From assembly GCA_022509145.1 (NCBI GenBank), contig JAFLTX010000019.1:1-32208 (forward strand): a stretch of 32,208 nucleotides of DNA, read 5' to 3'. Under the pieces are notes generated by a model. That model was not told where the DNA came from, ran no database searches, and saw only the letters and a program-made list of their open reading frames with translations. The DNA is from Muribaculaceae bacterium (lineage in GTDB: Bacteria > Bacteroidota > Bacteroidia > Bacteroidales > Muribaculaceae). This document shows positions 6,990 to 14,702 of this stretch, in pieces. The stretch's first letter is position 1, and the number at the start of each line of letters is the position of its first letter. Both the position numbers and the translations under genes were made by a program.

Positions 6990-8978
6990 TCAAGTTTGGA
7001 AACGGAAAGTGGGGAGGAGGTAGGCGGTGGAGGTTTTCACCGCGAAGGTCTCTATTTTGAAGTAGCGGAAGCCGCTGCCGCGCGTGAATATGTGGCCCCG
7101 GCTCGCCAACCCGAGGAAATACCAGCGGTCGAGCCTGTTGGCGCCATAGATTTTGAAGGGACGGGTGCACCCGTCGGGCCAGGAGGCTTCCACCTCTTTC
7201 AGCTTCTTAAAACCGAACGGATTGCCGAGTTTTATTGGGCGTGTGGTGATGGGAATCAGCTCCTCCTCGCCGGCATCGCCGTTGCCGGGGGTTTCCGCAT
7301 CAGGAAAGACGGCCTCTTCCAGCCACGCCGGCGCCACGCGTCCGCCCTGCCGCACCCATATTTCGGGCCAGCCATATTCCATATCGGCAATCGCGCCCTC
7401 AACTTTCACACACTCTTTCGCCGTGAGGGAATATCCCCAATTTTCTGTGGCTTTCGGAGAGAAGACCACGACTGTGTCGGAGGCGTAGTGATAGAGGAGG
7501 CGTGTCTGCGGTCCTGGATTGCAGAGAGCCGGCAACGGGATGTCGGCCACGCTCGTTCCTTCGATTTTCTTGAGTCCGGCAGCGGTGAGGATACAAGTGG
7601 CACCGGCCGCCGGAGCGATGGCGTCAGGGCTCAGGGGAACATGGCGCGACAGAAGCTGCACGTCTTTAAACGACCCTTCCGAGGGGGTGAGGGCCCGCAC
7701 TCCGTCGGCGCAGAAAGCATAGAGGGGGAAGTCGCCAAACTGTCCGGCCGAGAGGGCCCGCAGCGATTGCTGCACCGAGATGATCGCACCGCCGGCCACC
7801 TCCCCCACTCCGAGGCCAACGGGTGCCATCCCTACGGCCGACGTGGCTATACGGTTGGATAGACGGTCGGCCCCTGCGTTGTAAACAGCCAACAGACGGT
7901 TGCCGACAGAGAAGATCAGATCCGGTATCCCTTCGGCATCGATGCGGCGGTATATGTCTGAAAGGTCGGCAGAGGCAGCCTCGGGCTTCGCCGTTCCCAG
8001 TGAGAAACCTCGCGAAGAGCCGTCGACCCAAAACGGGGCCGAGACAGACTCGGGGTTGAAATCGTATGGGAGGTCGGCGGTGCGAATTCCGGTGCCGGCG
8101 ATGAGAAACCCCCAGCCGAACGGTGCTTCCGGCGCCATTGAGGTAAGGATGTCAAACGGCGCTCTGTTCAGTTCGAGGGTCATATTGAGCGTGCCGGCGT
8201 TGCAACCTGCCGTGGTGATTTTCAGCGTCACGGGGTCGGCGCTTAGCCGGGCCGTCTTGGTGGCGCCGGGCTGCCATTTCGAACCGTCTGCGAGCCGATA
8301 GAAAGGCGTGGCGGCGACGGAGCCGAAGTGCAGCCCGGCATTCTCGGCAGCGGCGACAAACTCCTTGAATTTCGCCCTTACCGCCTCCACCACGGCGGTG
8401 CGCGTGGGCTGAGAGCAGTTGTCGGAGGTGCCGGCCAACCAGTCGAGCACGTCGCGGTCGGCATCGCCGTTTATCTCCACTCTCACATTGAAGCGCGGCA
8501 TATCGGAGGCTGTGTAGGAGTACGGAGGTAGCGCTTTCTTGGTGGCCGAAAGCGAAATCTCGGGAGGAGCGGGCGCCTCTCCCAGCCAGATGTACGCCCC
8601 CTCGGCGAAACGTGCATAAAGGAGCCCTTCCGCGGTAAGGAAGACCAGCAGCGGACCGACGGCCACGCATCTCTTAAGACCTTCAACGGGCCCGGGCGAG
8701 ATATGGCGGAGGGAATCGGGCGCGGAGGTATTGCCGAACACGATATGGCCGGCGGGGTTTGACATTATCACATTGCTCGTCACGGAGCCCGGGGGTGTGT
8801 GGACGGCCAGGAGCCGGTAGCCGCCGGGGGCGGCCACGGAGGGCTGCGAGAGAGACAGCTTGCGGGTTGCGTAGATTCCGGCGGCAATGGCGTCGAAGAT
8901 GAAATCGGCGCCCTTCACTTCGCCGTCTTTACATTGAATATCATCGGCTTGCGAGGCCTTTATAAGTGGGAAAATCAT
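6990..8978 (-). CDS. Phage structural protein, possible head-closure/tail nozzle (beta-propeller-like)
   Basis: No family is recognised with certainty. This 662-residue protein is beta-rich, with repeated short blocks of the form hydrophobic strand - G - aromatic strand, for example GYRLLAVHTPPG, GHIVFGN, GLLYARFAEGAYIWLGE, IFSVGNRLLAVYNAGADRL and FPLYAFCADGVRALTP. The pattern recalls the propeller nozzle proteins of short-tailed phages (P22 gp10, T7 gp12), and the C-terminal third has a separate domain (from about residue 580, FGFKKLKEVEASW). Start choice: ATG at 8978 is 13 bases after the upstream gene's stop. An open extension to a GTG at 9143 would overlap that gene and is rejected. The gene ends at a strong terminator and is oriented away from the capsid genes. 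A host-range or baseplate-like role is the main alternative. Confidence 0.55.
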   Translation of the reverse strand: MIFPLIKASQADDIQCKDGEVKGADFIFDAIAAGIYATRKLSLSQPSVAAPGGYRLLAVHTPPGSVTSNVIMSNPAGHIVFGNTSAPDSLRHISPGPVEGLKRCVAVGPLLVFLTAEGLLYARFAEGAYIWLGEAPAPPEISLSATKKALPPYSYTASDMPRFNVRVEINGDADRDVLDWLAGTSDNCSQPTRTAVVEAVRAKFKEFVAAAENAGLHFGSVAATPFYRLADGSKWQPGATKTARLSADPVTLKITTAGCNAGTLNMTLELNRAPFDILTSMAPEAPFGWGFLIAGTGIRTADLPYDFNPESVSAPFWVDGSSRGFSLGTAKPEAASADLSDIYRRIDAEGIPDLIFSVGNRLLAVYNAGADRLSNRIATSAVGMAPVGLGVGEVAGGAIISVQQSLRALSAGQFGDFPLYAFCADGVRALTPSEGSFKDVQLLSRHVPLSPDAIAPAAGATCILTAAGLKKIEGTSVADIPLPALCNPGPQTRLLYHYASDTVVVFSPKATENWGYSLTAKECVKVEGAIADMEYGWPEIWVRQGGRVAPAWLEEAVFPDAETPGNGDAGEEELIPITTRPIKLGNPFGFKKLKEVEASWPDGCTRPFKIYGANRLDRWYFLGLASRGHIFTRGSGFRYFKIETFAVKTSTAYLLPTFRFQT

Positions 8979-8991
8979 AACTGACAGAATT

Positions 8992-9405
8992 TTAAGCGCG
9001 AGAAGAGACTCTGCGCGATGAATAAAAAATGCTGCGGACACTCGATGAGGTGAGATAGAAACACGGTGCGGGCGAATTGACGGCCTCAAACACGGCATCT
9101 TTGAGGGTGAGCGAGGGGTCGGCCCGGCGCAGGAGTTGAACACGGCGGTCGATCTCCTTGATCATACGCAGACGGGTGGGAAACATCCCGCGAGGCCAGA
9201 GGCCCGTGCGGCGGTGGTGGCCGATGAGCTGGTAGGCGCGTTCTTCGCTGATGTAGAACCGTGGCGCCGGACTTACGGCGATGGCCTCAAACAGGACGTT
9301 TACGTCGGGAGCGCCACAGCCGATAAGGGCCAGAAACCGCTCTTGCAGCTCGGCGTTGCGCGACTCTTTCCAGTCGCAATGGCTTTTTCTTTTTTTCATA
9401 ATCAT
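8992..9405 (-). CDS. Small phage-island protein with tandem duplicated motif
   Basis: This 137-residue basic protein of unknown function carries the same motif twice: VLFEAIAVSPAPRFYISEER followed by a helix ending in HHRR, and AVFEAVNSPAPCFYLTSSS followed by a helix ending in SSRR. Between them is a basic helical linker (RLRMIKEIDRRVQLLRRADP). The repeats and small size suggest a helical adapter or nucleic-acid-binding unit; no enzyme signature is seen. The start is ATG 9405 or 9399. An open frame reaching 9570 would begin upstream of the promoter at 9497-9528, so the shorter form is preferred. It is first in the leftward unit, with the large phage protein starting 13 bases after its stop. 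Confidence 0.65.
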   Translation of the reverse strand: MIMKKRKSHCDWKESRNAELQERFLALIGCGAPDVNVLFEAIAVSPAPRFYISEERAYQLIGHHRRTGLWPRGMFPTRLRMIKEIDRRVQLLRRADPSLTLKDAVFEAVNSPAPCFYLTSSSVRSIFYSSRRVSSRA

Positions 9406-9496
9406 GTTTATAAAAATTAAACTTAAAACACTATTTACCTGCAGGTTATGAGAAATATTTAAGATTTTTAGCTTCAAAACTTCACTAAATTTTCTG

Positions 9497-9528
9497 CAAA
9501 TATAACAACTTTGTTTAAGGATAACAAT
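9497..9528 (-). promoter_or_regulatory. Promoter of the leftward phage-island genes
   Basis: On the minus strand TATATTTG (9497-9504) matches the Bacteroidetes -7 box exactly. ATTG (9525-9528) serves as the -33 box with a 20-base spacer. The predicted transcript starts around 9490, downstream of the longest possible start codon of the first gene and upstream of ATG 9405. Confidence 0.65.
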
Positions 9529-9549
9529 AGCATTGTTAAACTCAAAAAC

Positions 9550-9557
9550 TAATTTTG
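9550..9557 (+). promoter_or_regulatory. Candidate -7 box for the rightward capsid genes
   Basis: TAATTTTG matches TAnnTTTG exactly and lies 79 bases before the first rightward start codon, but no TTTG-like box is found 19-21 bases upstream. A phage-type or activator-dependent promoter would fit. It lies only about 20 bases from the leftward promoter, so the two units may be coordinately controlled. Confidence 0.35.
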
Positions 9558-9636
9558 CATCTGAAATCAAAACAGCAGCGTTGTAATTGACACCAAATCA
9601 AAACATTCAATTCGTTAGTTAAAAATAGTTAAAGTT

Positions 9637-10404
9637 ATGTTTAGCAAATCAAAACATCTAAGCGAAATGTTTAGCAAAGTTAAATCAAAAACAGAGCCAA
9701 AGGAGAGCGCTTCGAGCCCGAGAATCTCTGATAGCTATAATAGCCAGAATAGCTATGATAGCTATGATAGCCAGAATAGCTATGATAGCTCAGAGGATGC
9801 CAATGGCGCCGAGAATTCCGCGAGCCCTGAGAATTCTGAGGGCTCCGAGAACCCTGAGAATTCCGAGGCCGAAGGGCTTCCTGCAGAAGCCAGCTCCGGC
9901 GACAGCGCGGAGGCAGATTCAGCAGCTGAAAGTGATGGCCAGGCTGAGGGTACTCCTCAAGGCAATATTGAGCCGGCGCCGGAAAGCAAGGCTGAAGTTG
10001 ACGCCGCGAGTGAAGGTAACCACGCGGCTGCCAATAAGCAGGATCAGGACGAAGCGACGTTGAGAGAGGCAAGCGATGCACAAGCGCAGTTGCGGGAGGC
10101 AGCTGAGGCTGAAGCCAGGTTGAGGGAGATTGAGGAGGCTTTCCGTGTGGGGGCGGGCATCGACGCCGATTCTTTTGCCAAGGCGAAGCAGATCATCTCG
10201 CTGTTTGCCGACGGCGCCACGCCCGGCAGATTCAACCCGGAATTATTCCGACTCGCCCTCCGGCTTGTAAATTATGACCGGGCCATCTCCGAGGCCCGCA
10301 AAGAAGGTTACAGCCTCGCGCTGCCGGCCCTCGGTGGCACGAAAGGGCTCGGAAATCCCGAACGTGACGGTTCCATCTTCGAAATAGCCCGCAACGCCCG
10401 ATGA
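9637..10404 (+). CDS. Scaffold-like acidic protein with low-complexity repeats
   Basis: This 255-residue protein lies immediately before the capsid gene, the usual place of a scaffolding protein. The first 20 residues are basic and contain a repeated MFSK motif (ATGTTTAGCAAA at both 9637 and 9667, so the second ATG is an alternative start). Residues 28-52 are Ser/Tyr/Asn/Asp repeats, residues 55-140 are a strongly acidic, disordered region rich in Glu, Ser, Asn and Pro, and about 145-170 is an alanine/glutamate coiled coil (LREAAEAEARLREIEEAF). The final 90 residues form a more ordered helical domain ending SIFEIARNAR. Scaffolding proteins share this acidic, helical, capsid-adjacent character, but no motif proves it. 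The tandem DNA repeat in the gene could change its length by slippage. Confidence 0.6.
   Translation: MFSKSKHLSEMFSKVKSKTEPKESASSPRISDSYNSQNSYDSYDSQNSYDSSEDANGAENSASPENSEGSENPENSEAEGLPAEASSGDSAEADSAAESDGQAEGTPQGNIEPAPESKAEVDAASEGNHAAANKQDQDEATLREASDAQAQLREAAEAEARLREIEEAFRVGAGIDADSFAKAKQIISLFADGATPGRFNPELFRLALRLVNYDRAISEARKEGYSLALPALGGTKGLGNPERDGSIFEIARNAR
9730..9792 (+). repeat. Nine-base minisatellite inside the scaffold-like gene
   Basis: Seven 9-base units of the types GATAGCTAT, AATAGCCAG and GATAGCCAG lie in register. They form a 27-base higher-order unit present twice with one difference (9730-9756 and 9757-9783), plus a partial third. The array encodes Ser-Tyr-Asn/Asp and Ser-Gln-Asn tripeptides. 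Copy-number changes would keep the frame. Confidence 0.85.
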
Positions 10405-10474
10405 AAAAGTGAAACTATCAAGCCAATAAAAATTCAATTTCAAAAATTCAACAACTCTTTAAAACAGAAAAATT

Positions 10475-11929
10475 ATGAGCGAAAAACTTAACACCCAACT
10501 CCCCGGCCAACCGGCCACCGTCTCGTCAGCCGCCAACGCCACCGGCGGACTCGACGCAGGGAACTTCATCGACACCGCCATCGACGACGAACTCTTCCGC
10601 TTCAACAGCGACGACACCCCGCTTATGCAGCTGATGCTCAAAGCGAAACGCGTGAAGGTAGACTCTCCGGAGGTGGACCATTATATGATAGACGAGCCCG
10701 TGGCCGAGCTCACCACCACCGAAGACCTCGACGGAGGCACCCGCACGCAGGCGCCGTTGCCGCTCGACGCACGCGACCAGAACGTGCCGCGCGCCAACAC
10801 CACCCTCCTGCTCCCCGACATCGACGGCTATGACGCCGCCGGCGAACGCGCCACGCCCGGGAAACCCCTGATGCTCTTCGTCACGGGACACGACACCGTG
10901 ACCAACAATCCCGTGGTGCGTGCCGTAAACGGCGAGAAGGAGAACCCCTCCGACGAAGACTGCTACCTCCCCTACATCCCGAAAGGGACAAGGGTGGTGA
11001 TCCTGGCCAACTCGCTCTACGAGACGCAGAAAGAGATCGACCCCGACCTGGTGGTGCCGCAAGCCACGCGCATCTACCTTCAGAAGCGCGGTATGAACCA
11101 GGTGGTGAGCGACTACTTCGACTCGCAGCGCAAGCGCATCCCCTTCTCGAAGGCCGTCATCGCAGAGCAGGCCATCGCCAACTTCAAGGTGAGAGGAAAC
11201 CGCACCCTCTGGGCCGGCAGGCAGGGTAAATTCCAGGTATCCGTGCCAAAGATGGGGCTGCAGCATATCTACACCACCGAGGGTATCCGCTGGCAGTTCC
11301 GCAGAGAGATCCAGCACACCGCGCCCTGGACCGTGGAGGCCATCATCGGTATGGCGAAGATGTTTTTCACCGGTGAAGACGCCCCCAAGACGGCGTTGCT
11401 GCTCGCCGGTAAAAACCTGCTGGAGCAACTGCAGACCGTAGACTACTCCAACCACCCCGAGATACAGCTGACCACCCGCACCAACTCGGTGGGGTGGGTG
11501 GTGACCAGCCTGCACACCGTCTTCGGCAACATCGACATCAAGCGTGAACCCACCCTCGACCGCATCGGCTGGGGCAACTCCGGGGCGCTTATCGGCGAAG
11601 ACCGCCTCGTGCACTACGTCTACAGCGCCGAGCACAGTTTCTCCGACCGTGTGGAAGGCGAAGAGGCCACCCGCAGCGGCATCCTGATCTGGGACGCGCT
11701 CGCCCTCAAGGGGAGCTGCCATATCTGGATCGACGGCGAAACCGGCCGCAACGTAACCTCCGACGAGCGCATCCTCTTCTGGGACAGCGAAGACGCTCCT
11801 GCCGGCTCGGAAGCCGACACCAACGGCTACTACCTGCTGCGCAACTGCCCGGGGATAAGCGAAGACGCAATGGCAGGCCAGATCTGGCGCAAGACCGGCG
11901 GGAAGTGGGGCAAAGTGCAACTGGGCTGA
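10475..11929 (+). CDS. Phage major capsid protein (probable)
   Basis: This 484-residue protein sits between the scaffold-like gene and the small head-protein gene, as major capsid genes usually do. The N-terminus resembles an HK97-fold arm followed by DTPLMQLMLKAKRVKVDSP, the kind of phrase seen in SU10/N4-like capsid families near the start. The body mixes helices and strands. A late segment, EIQLTTRTNSVGWVVTSLHT, and the following VHYVYSAEHSFSDR match the usual beta-hinge and P-domain layout. There is no signal peptide and codon use is GC-rich like the host. The frame is fully open and full-length, with no sign of decay. The family call is by position and general resemblance; a fold comparison would be needed to prove it. 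Confidence 0.7.
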   Translation: MSEKLNTQLPGQPATVSSAANATGGLDAGNFIDTAIDDELFRFNSDDTPLMQLMLKAKRVKVDSPEVDHYMIDEPVAELTTTEDLDGGTRTQAPLPLDARDQNVPRANTTLLLPDIDGYDAAGERATPGKPLMLFVTGHDTVTNNPVVRAVNGEKENPSDEDCYLPYIPKGTRVVILANSLYETQKEIDPDLVVPQATRIYLQKRGMNQVVSDYFDSQRKRIPFSKAVIAEQAIANFKVRGNRTLWAGRQGKFQVSVPKMGLQHIYTTEGIRWQFRREIQHTAPWTVEAIIGMAKMFFTGEDAPKTALLLAGKNLLEQLQTVDYSNHPEIQLTTRTNSVGWVVTSLHTVFGNIDIKREPTLDRIGWGNSGALIGEDRLVHYVYSAEHSFSDRVEGEEATRSGILIWDALALKGSCHIWIDGETGRNVTSDERILFWDSEDAPAGSEADTNGYYLLRNCPGISEDAMAGQIWRKTGGKWGKVQLG

Positions 11930-11973
11930 CAATCCCGGCCAACTTAATGTGAAATTTAACGAAATTTGAGAAT

Positions 11974-12216
11974 ATGAACCAGGTAACTTACGGCGTAAGG
12001 GGACTGATGGAATGGCAGGTGATGCTCCCTACGGGGAGCCTTGTGAAACCCTTCATCACCATCAACTTCACCGGCGGCCAGCTATCCGGCTACGGCGCGG
12101 CACCGGCGCGCTACACCACCGCCGACCCTTACATCCAGAAATTGATCGAGACCAGCTACTGGTACAAGGCAGGGAGAATCGTGAAGCTCCCCTCGAGGTT
12201 CCAGCAGAGAGGTTAG
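11974..12216 (+). CDS. Small head-associated phage protein
   Basis: This 80-residue protein starts at an ATG 44 bases after the capsid stop. It contains beta-strand-like segments (LMEWQVMLPTG, FITINFTGGQLSG), a TTADPYIQKLIETSYWYKAG helix and a basic end. Short proteins of this shape regularly follow the capsid gene in Bacteroidetes phages, possibly as decoration or head-associated proteins; that parallel is from memory. No specific function can be assigned. Confidence 0.6.
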   Translation: MNQVTYGVRGLMEWQVMLPTGSLVKPFITINFTGGQLSGYGAAPARYTTADPYIQKLIETSYWYKAGRIVKLPSRFQQRG

Positions 12217-12223
12217 CGGCTCA

Positions 12224-12257
12224 GTGGCCGGCCATAATAAAAAACCGGGCCGGCCAC
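12224..12257 (+). promoter_or_regulatory. Strong hairpin after the capsid module
   Basis: GTGGCCGGCC (12224-12233) and GGCCGGCCAC (12248-12257) form a perfect 10-bp GC-rich stem around a 14-base A-rich loop, just after the small head gene. It lacks a U tract, so mRNA stabilisation or partial termination, raising capsid over terminase expression, is more likely than full termination. Confidence 0.6.
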
Positions 12258-12303
12258 CCTTAAAGCCATTGAGAAACAGTTAAAACAAAACGAAATTGCA
12301 GAA

Positions 12304-12879
12304 ATGAGAATACCGCTTGACCAAGTGCGTCGGGATTATCTCGCCCTCCGGGGTGAGAGCCCCGAGCTGCTGCCGGAGCTGGCGCCCGGTGAAGAGAGCC
12401 CGGTGCTCACCCTGAGCGAGGCCCTCCGCGTGCGGCTCCTCGACGCGGCGCAGCGCGCCACTCTCGCCACCTCGCCCCTGCTTCTCGACGAGATAGCGTC
12501 GGCCGCAGACTTAACGCTTCTTGTGGGCGCGGGCGCTTTCGCCATAGCGCGGTTGCCGTCCGATTATCTCAAACTCCACACCCTCAGGATGAAAGACTGG
12601 GCCGAACCGCTGCTCGCCGCCGAACCGGCCGACTCCTTGCGAGCCCGACTCGGGAGCGACGCCCCGGGCTGGATGGTGTGCCGCCACAGACCCATGGTCG
12701 TAGAGGCGCGCGACACCGAGGGCCTTTACCTCAAGATATACGGCTCGCGCAAACTCGACACGGCCGCCGAGCTGCTGTATGTGCCGCGGCCACGAATCGA
12801 GGGCGACGAGATCGTGATTTCGGAGGCGGCGTATCAGGAAATGTTGAAAAACCTTGCCGACGATGACCACCACGGCTGA
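12304..12879 (+). CDS. Head-tail adaptor-like phage protein
   Basis: This 191-residue protein precedes the terminase gene, overlapping it by 17 bases. It is mostly helical at the N-terminus (LSEALRVRLLDAAQRATLAT) and has a middle block, ARLPSDYLKLHTLRMKDWAE, followed by a beta-rich part ending AELLYVPRPRIEGDEIV. Similar LP-D-aromatic-L and DW patterns occur in head-completion/adaptor proteins of Bacteroidetes phages, to my memory. The position next to the terminase and portal genes supports the role. An alternative is a small structural protein of the tail. No enzyme motif is seen. Confidence 0.55.
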   Translation: MRIPLDQVRRDYLALRGESPELLPELAPGEESPVLTLSEALRVRLLDAAQRATLATSPLLLDEIASAADLTLLVGAGAFAIARLPSDYLKLHTLRMKDWAEPLLAAEPADSLRARLGSDAPGWMVCRHRPMVVEARDTEGLYLKIYGSRKLDTAAELLYVPRPRIEGDEIVISEAAYQEMLKNLADDDHHG

Positions 12880-14632
12880 AATCCTTGCCGAGAACCGGCG
12901 TCGCCTGCTTGCCGCAGCCTCCGGTCAGCAGCCGGAAACGGAGTTTGAGGCCTGGGCCAAAGAGTATGTGAAAATCAAACCGAAAGGGGGCGGCTCGGCA
13001 GTCCCCTTTCTGCTTAACAGGCCCCAGCGCCGACTGGTGGCCACCCTCGAAAAGATGCGCACGGCGCAACGCCCCATACGCCTCATCCTGCTGAAAGCCA
13101 GGCAATGGGGCGGCTCCACCTGTATCCAGCTGTATATGGCGTGGCTGCAAATCAAACACTCCACCGGGCTCAACTCGCTCATCATCGCCCACCAGATAAG
13201 CGGTTCGGAGGAGATACGCGATATGTTTGAGCGTATGGCGGCCAACTACGAGCCGGAGAAGCTCACCCTGAAGCGGGTGGGGCGCTCGGGAGCCACCTAC
13301 CGCATCGTGGAGCGCGACTGCAAGCTCACCATCGGCACCGCAGAGAGGCCCGACTCGAGCCGCGGAGGCGACTACAACCTGGTGCACCTCTCGGAAGTCG
13401 GGCTATGGAAGCGCACCAAAGGGAAGAGCCCCGAAGACATCGTGCGCTCGGCCACTTCGGGCGTGCTGCTGCGGCCTATGACTATGATAGCGCTCGAGAG
13501 CACTGCCAACGGCGCCGGCACCTACTTCCACCGCGAATATCTGGCGGCGAAGGAGGGCGAGAGCCAGTTTGAGGCCCTGTTCATCCCCTGGTTTGAAATC
13601 GAGGCCTACTCGCTCCCTCTAGACGACCCGGAGACCTTCGCGGCCGAACTGCTCGAGCATCGCCACGACACCACCTCCGGGCCGCGCAGCGTGAGCGGCG
13701 AATACCTGTGGAGCCTCTGGCGGCGCGGTGCAACCCTGGAGGCGATCAACTGGTATCGCTTAGAGCGGCGGAAGTATGCCGACCACGGCGGTATGGCTTC
13801 GGAATATCCCTCCGACGACATCGAGGCCTTCGTCCACAGCGGCGAGCGCGTCTTCTCTCCGGAGGCAATCGAGCGGCTCCGCGCCGGAGTGAGGGCGCCC
13901 GCAGACGTGGGCGACACCGATGCCGACGGCAGGTTTATCTCCGACAGTTGCGGAGAGCTGGAAGTATGGAAGATGCCCGACAGGAGGAAGGCCGCCGAGC
14001 GGTATCTGGCGGTGGTGGATGTGGGCGGACGCAGTTCGAAAGCCGACTGGAGCGTGATAGCGGTGTTCGACCGGCTGGGCGACGACGGCAGGCCCGAGAT
14101 TGTGGCCCAATGGCGCGGACACATCGACCACGACCTGCTGGCGCGCAAGGCCGCTGAGATAGGCCGAATGTATTGCGACGCGCTGCTGGTGATAGAGAGC
14201 AACACCCTCGAGACCCACGACCGCGAGAGGAGCGTGGACGGTCTGCAGGCGCCGTTTCTGCTGCGCGAGCTCGAGGAGAGTTATCCCAACCTCTACTGCC
14301 GCGTCACCACCGGAGGTGCACCGCGACCGGGATTCCACACCAACACGGCCACCAAGCCGATGGTGATCGGCACCCTGGTGAAGGCTCTCCGCGAAGGCCT
14401 CTACATCGAGCGCGACCGGAAGGCGATAGAGGAGCTCATCCAATATGAGAGGAAGCCGAACGGGAGCTACGGCGCCTACACCGGTTGCCACGACGACATA
14501 TTGATGACGCGGGCCATCGGGTTGCATATCAGCGAGTTTGAGATGGAGCCTCCGCGTCTGCTCGAGCCCCTGCAGCACCGGGGAACGGCGCCACGCGGCC
14601 ACCGTCCGCAAGACAGCTTCGGAGTTTTTTAA
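12863..14632 (+). CDS. Phage terminase large subunit
   Basis: This 589-residue packaging motor-nuclease cuts phage DNA and drives it into the procapsid through the portal, using ATP. The N-terminal ATPase domain shows a Walker A-like LILLKARQWGGST (about residues 74-86) and a Walker B with catalytic Glu, YNLVHLSE (171-178). The C-terminal RNase H-like nuclease has the expected acidic residues: Asp386 in YLAVVDVGG, Glu445 in LLVIESNTLE and the Asp pair 544-545 in GCHDDIL. All are intact, so the enzyme could be active. The start is ATG 12863 within the previous gene's end; a TTG at 12854 is less likely. No small terminase subunit was recognised nearby. It is the clearest marker of phage origin in the island. 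Confidence 0.9.
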   Translation: MTTTAEILAENRRRLLAAASGQQPETEFEAWAKEYVKIKPKGGGSAVPFLLNRPQRRLVATLEKMRTAQRPIRLILLKARQWGGSTCIQLYMAWLQIKHSTGLNSLIIAHQISGSEEIRDMFERMAANYEPEKLTLKRVGRSGATYRIVERDCKLTIGTAERPDSSRGGDYNLVHLSEVGLWKRTKGKSPEDIVRSATSGVLLRPMTMIALESTANGAGTYFHREYLAAKEGESQFEALFIPWFEIEAYSLPLDDPETFAAELLEHRHDTTSGPRSVSGEYLWSLWRRGATLEAINWYRLERRKYADHGGMASEYPSDDIEAFVHSGERVFSPEAIERLRAGVRAPADVGDTDADGRFISDSCGELEVWKMPDRRKAAERYLAVVDVGGRSSKADWSVIAVFDRLGDDGRPEIVAQWRGHIDHDLLARKAAEIGRMYCDALLVIESNTLETHDRERSVDGLQAPFLLRELEESYPNLYCRVTTGGAPRPGFHTNTATKPMVIGTLVKALREGLYIERDRKAIEELIQYERKPNGSYGAYTGCHDDILMTRAIGLHISEFEMEPPRLLEPLQHRGTAPRGHRPQDSFGVF

Positions 14633-14702
14633 GCCATTCCCCTTCTACAAACCTGAATGAAGAGAGATAAAACAGAAAGTGAAACTAAAAAAGATAATAA
14701 AA

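Noticed and set aside
8979-9143. N-terminal extension of the large leftward phage protein to a GTG at 9143
   Set aside because: It would overlap the upstream duplicated-motif gene for about 150 bases in another frame, and the extension has an arginine/proline-rich shadow composition. ATG 8978 fits the gene spacing.
9730-9792. Possible CRISPR-like array
   Set aside because: The units are 9 bases long, contiguous and coding, with no spacers, so this is a minisatellite.
10526-11932. Long minus-strand open frame (468 codons) opposite the capsid gene
   Set aside because: High GC makes antisense frames open. The sense strand has the phage context, a sensible start and a protein-like composition.
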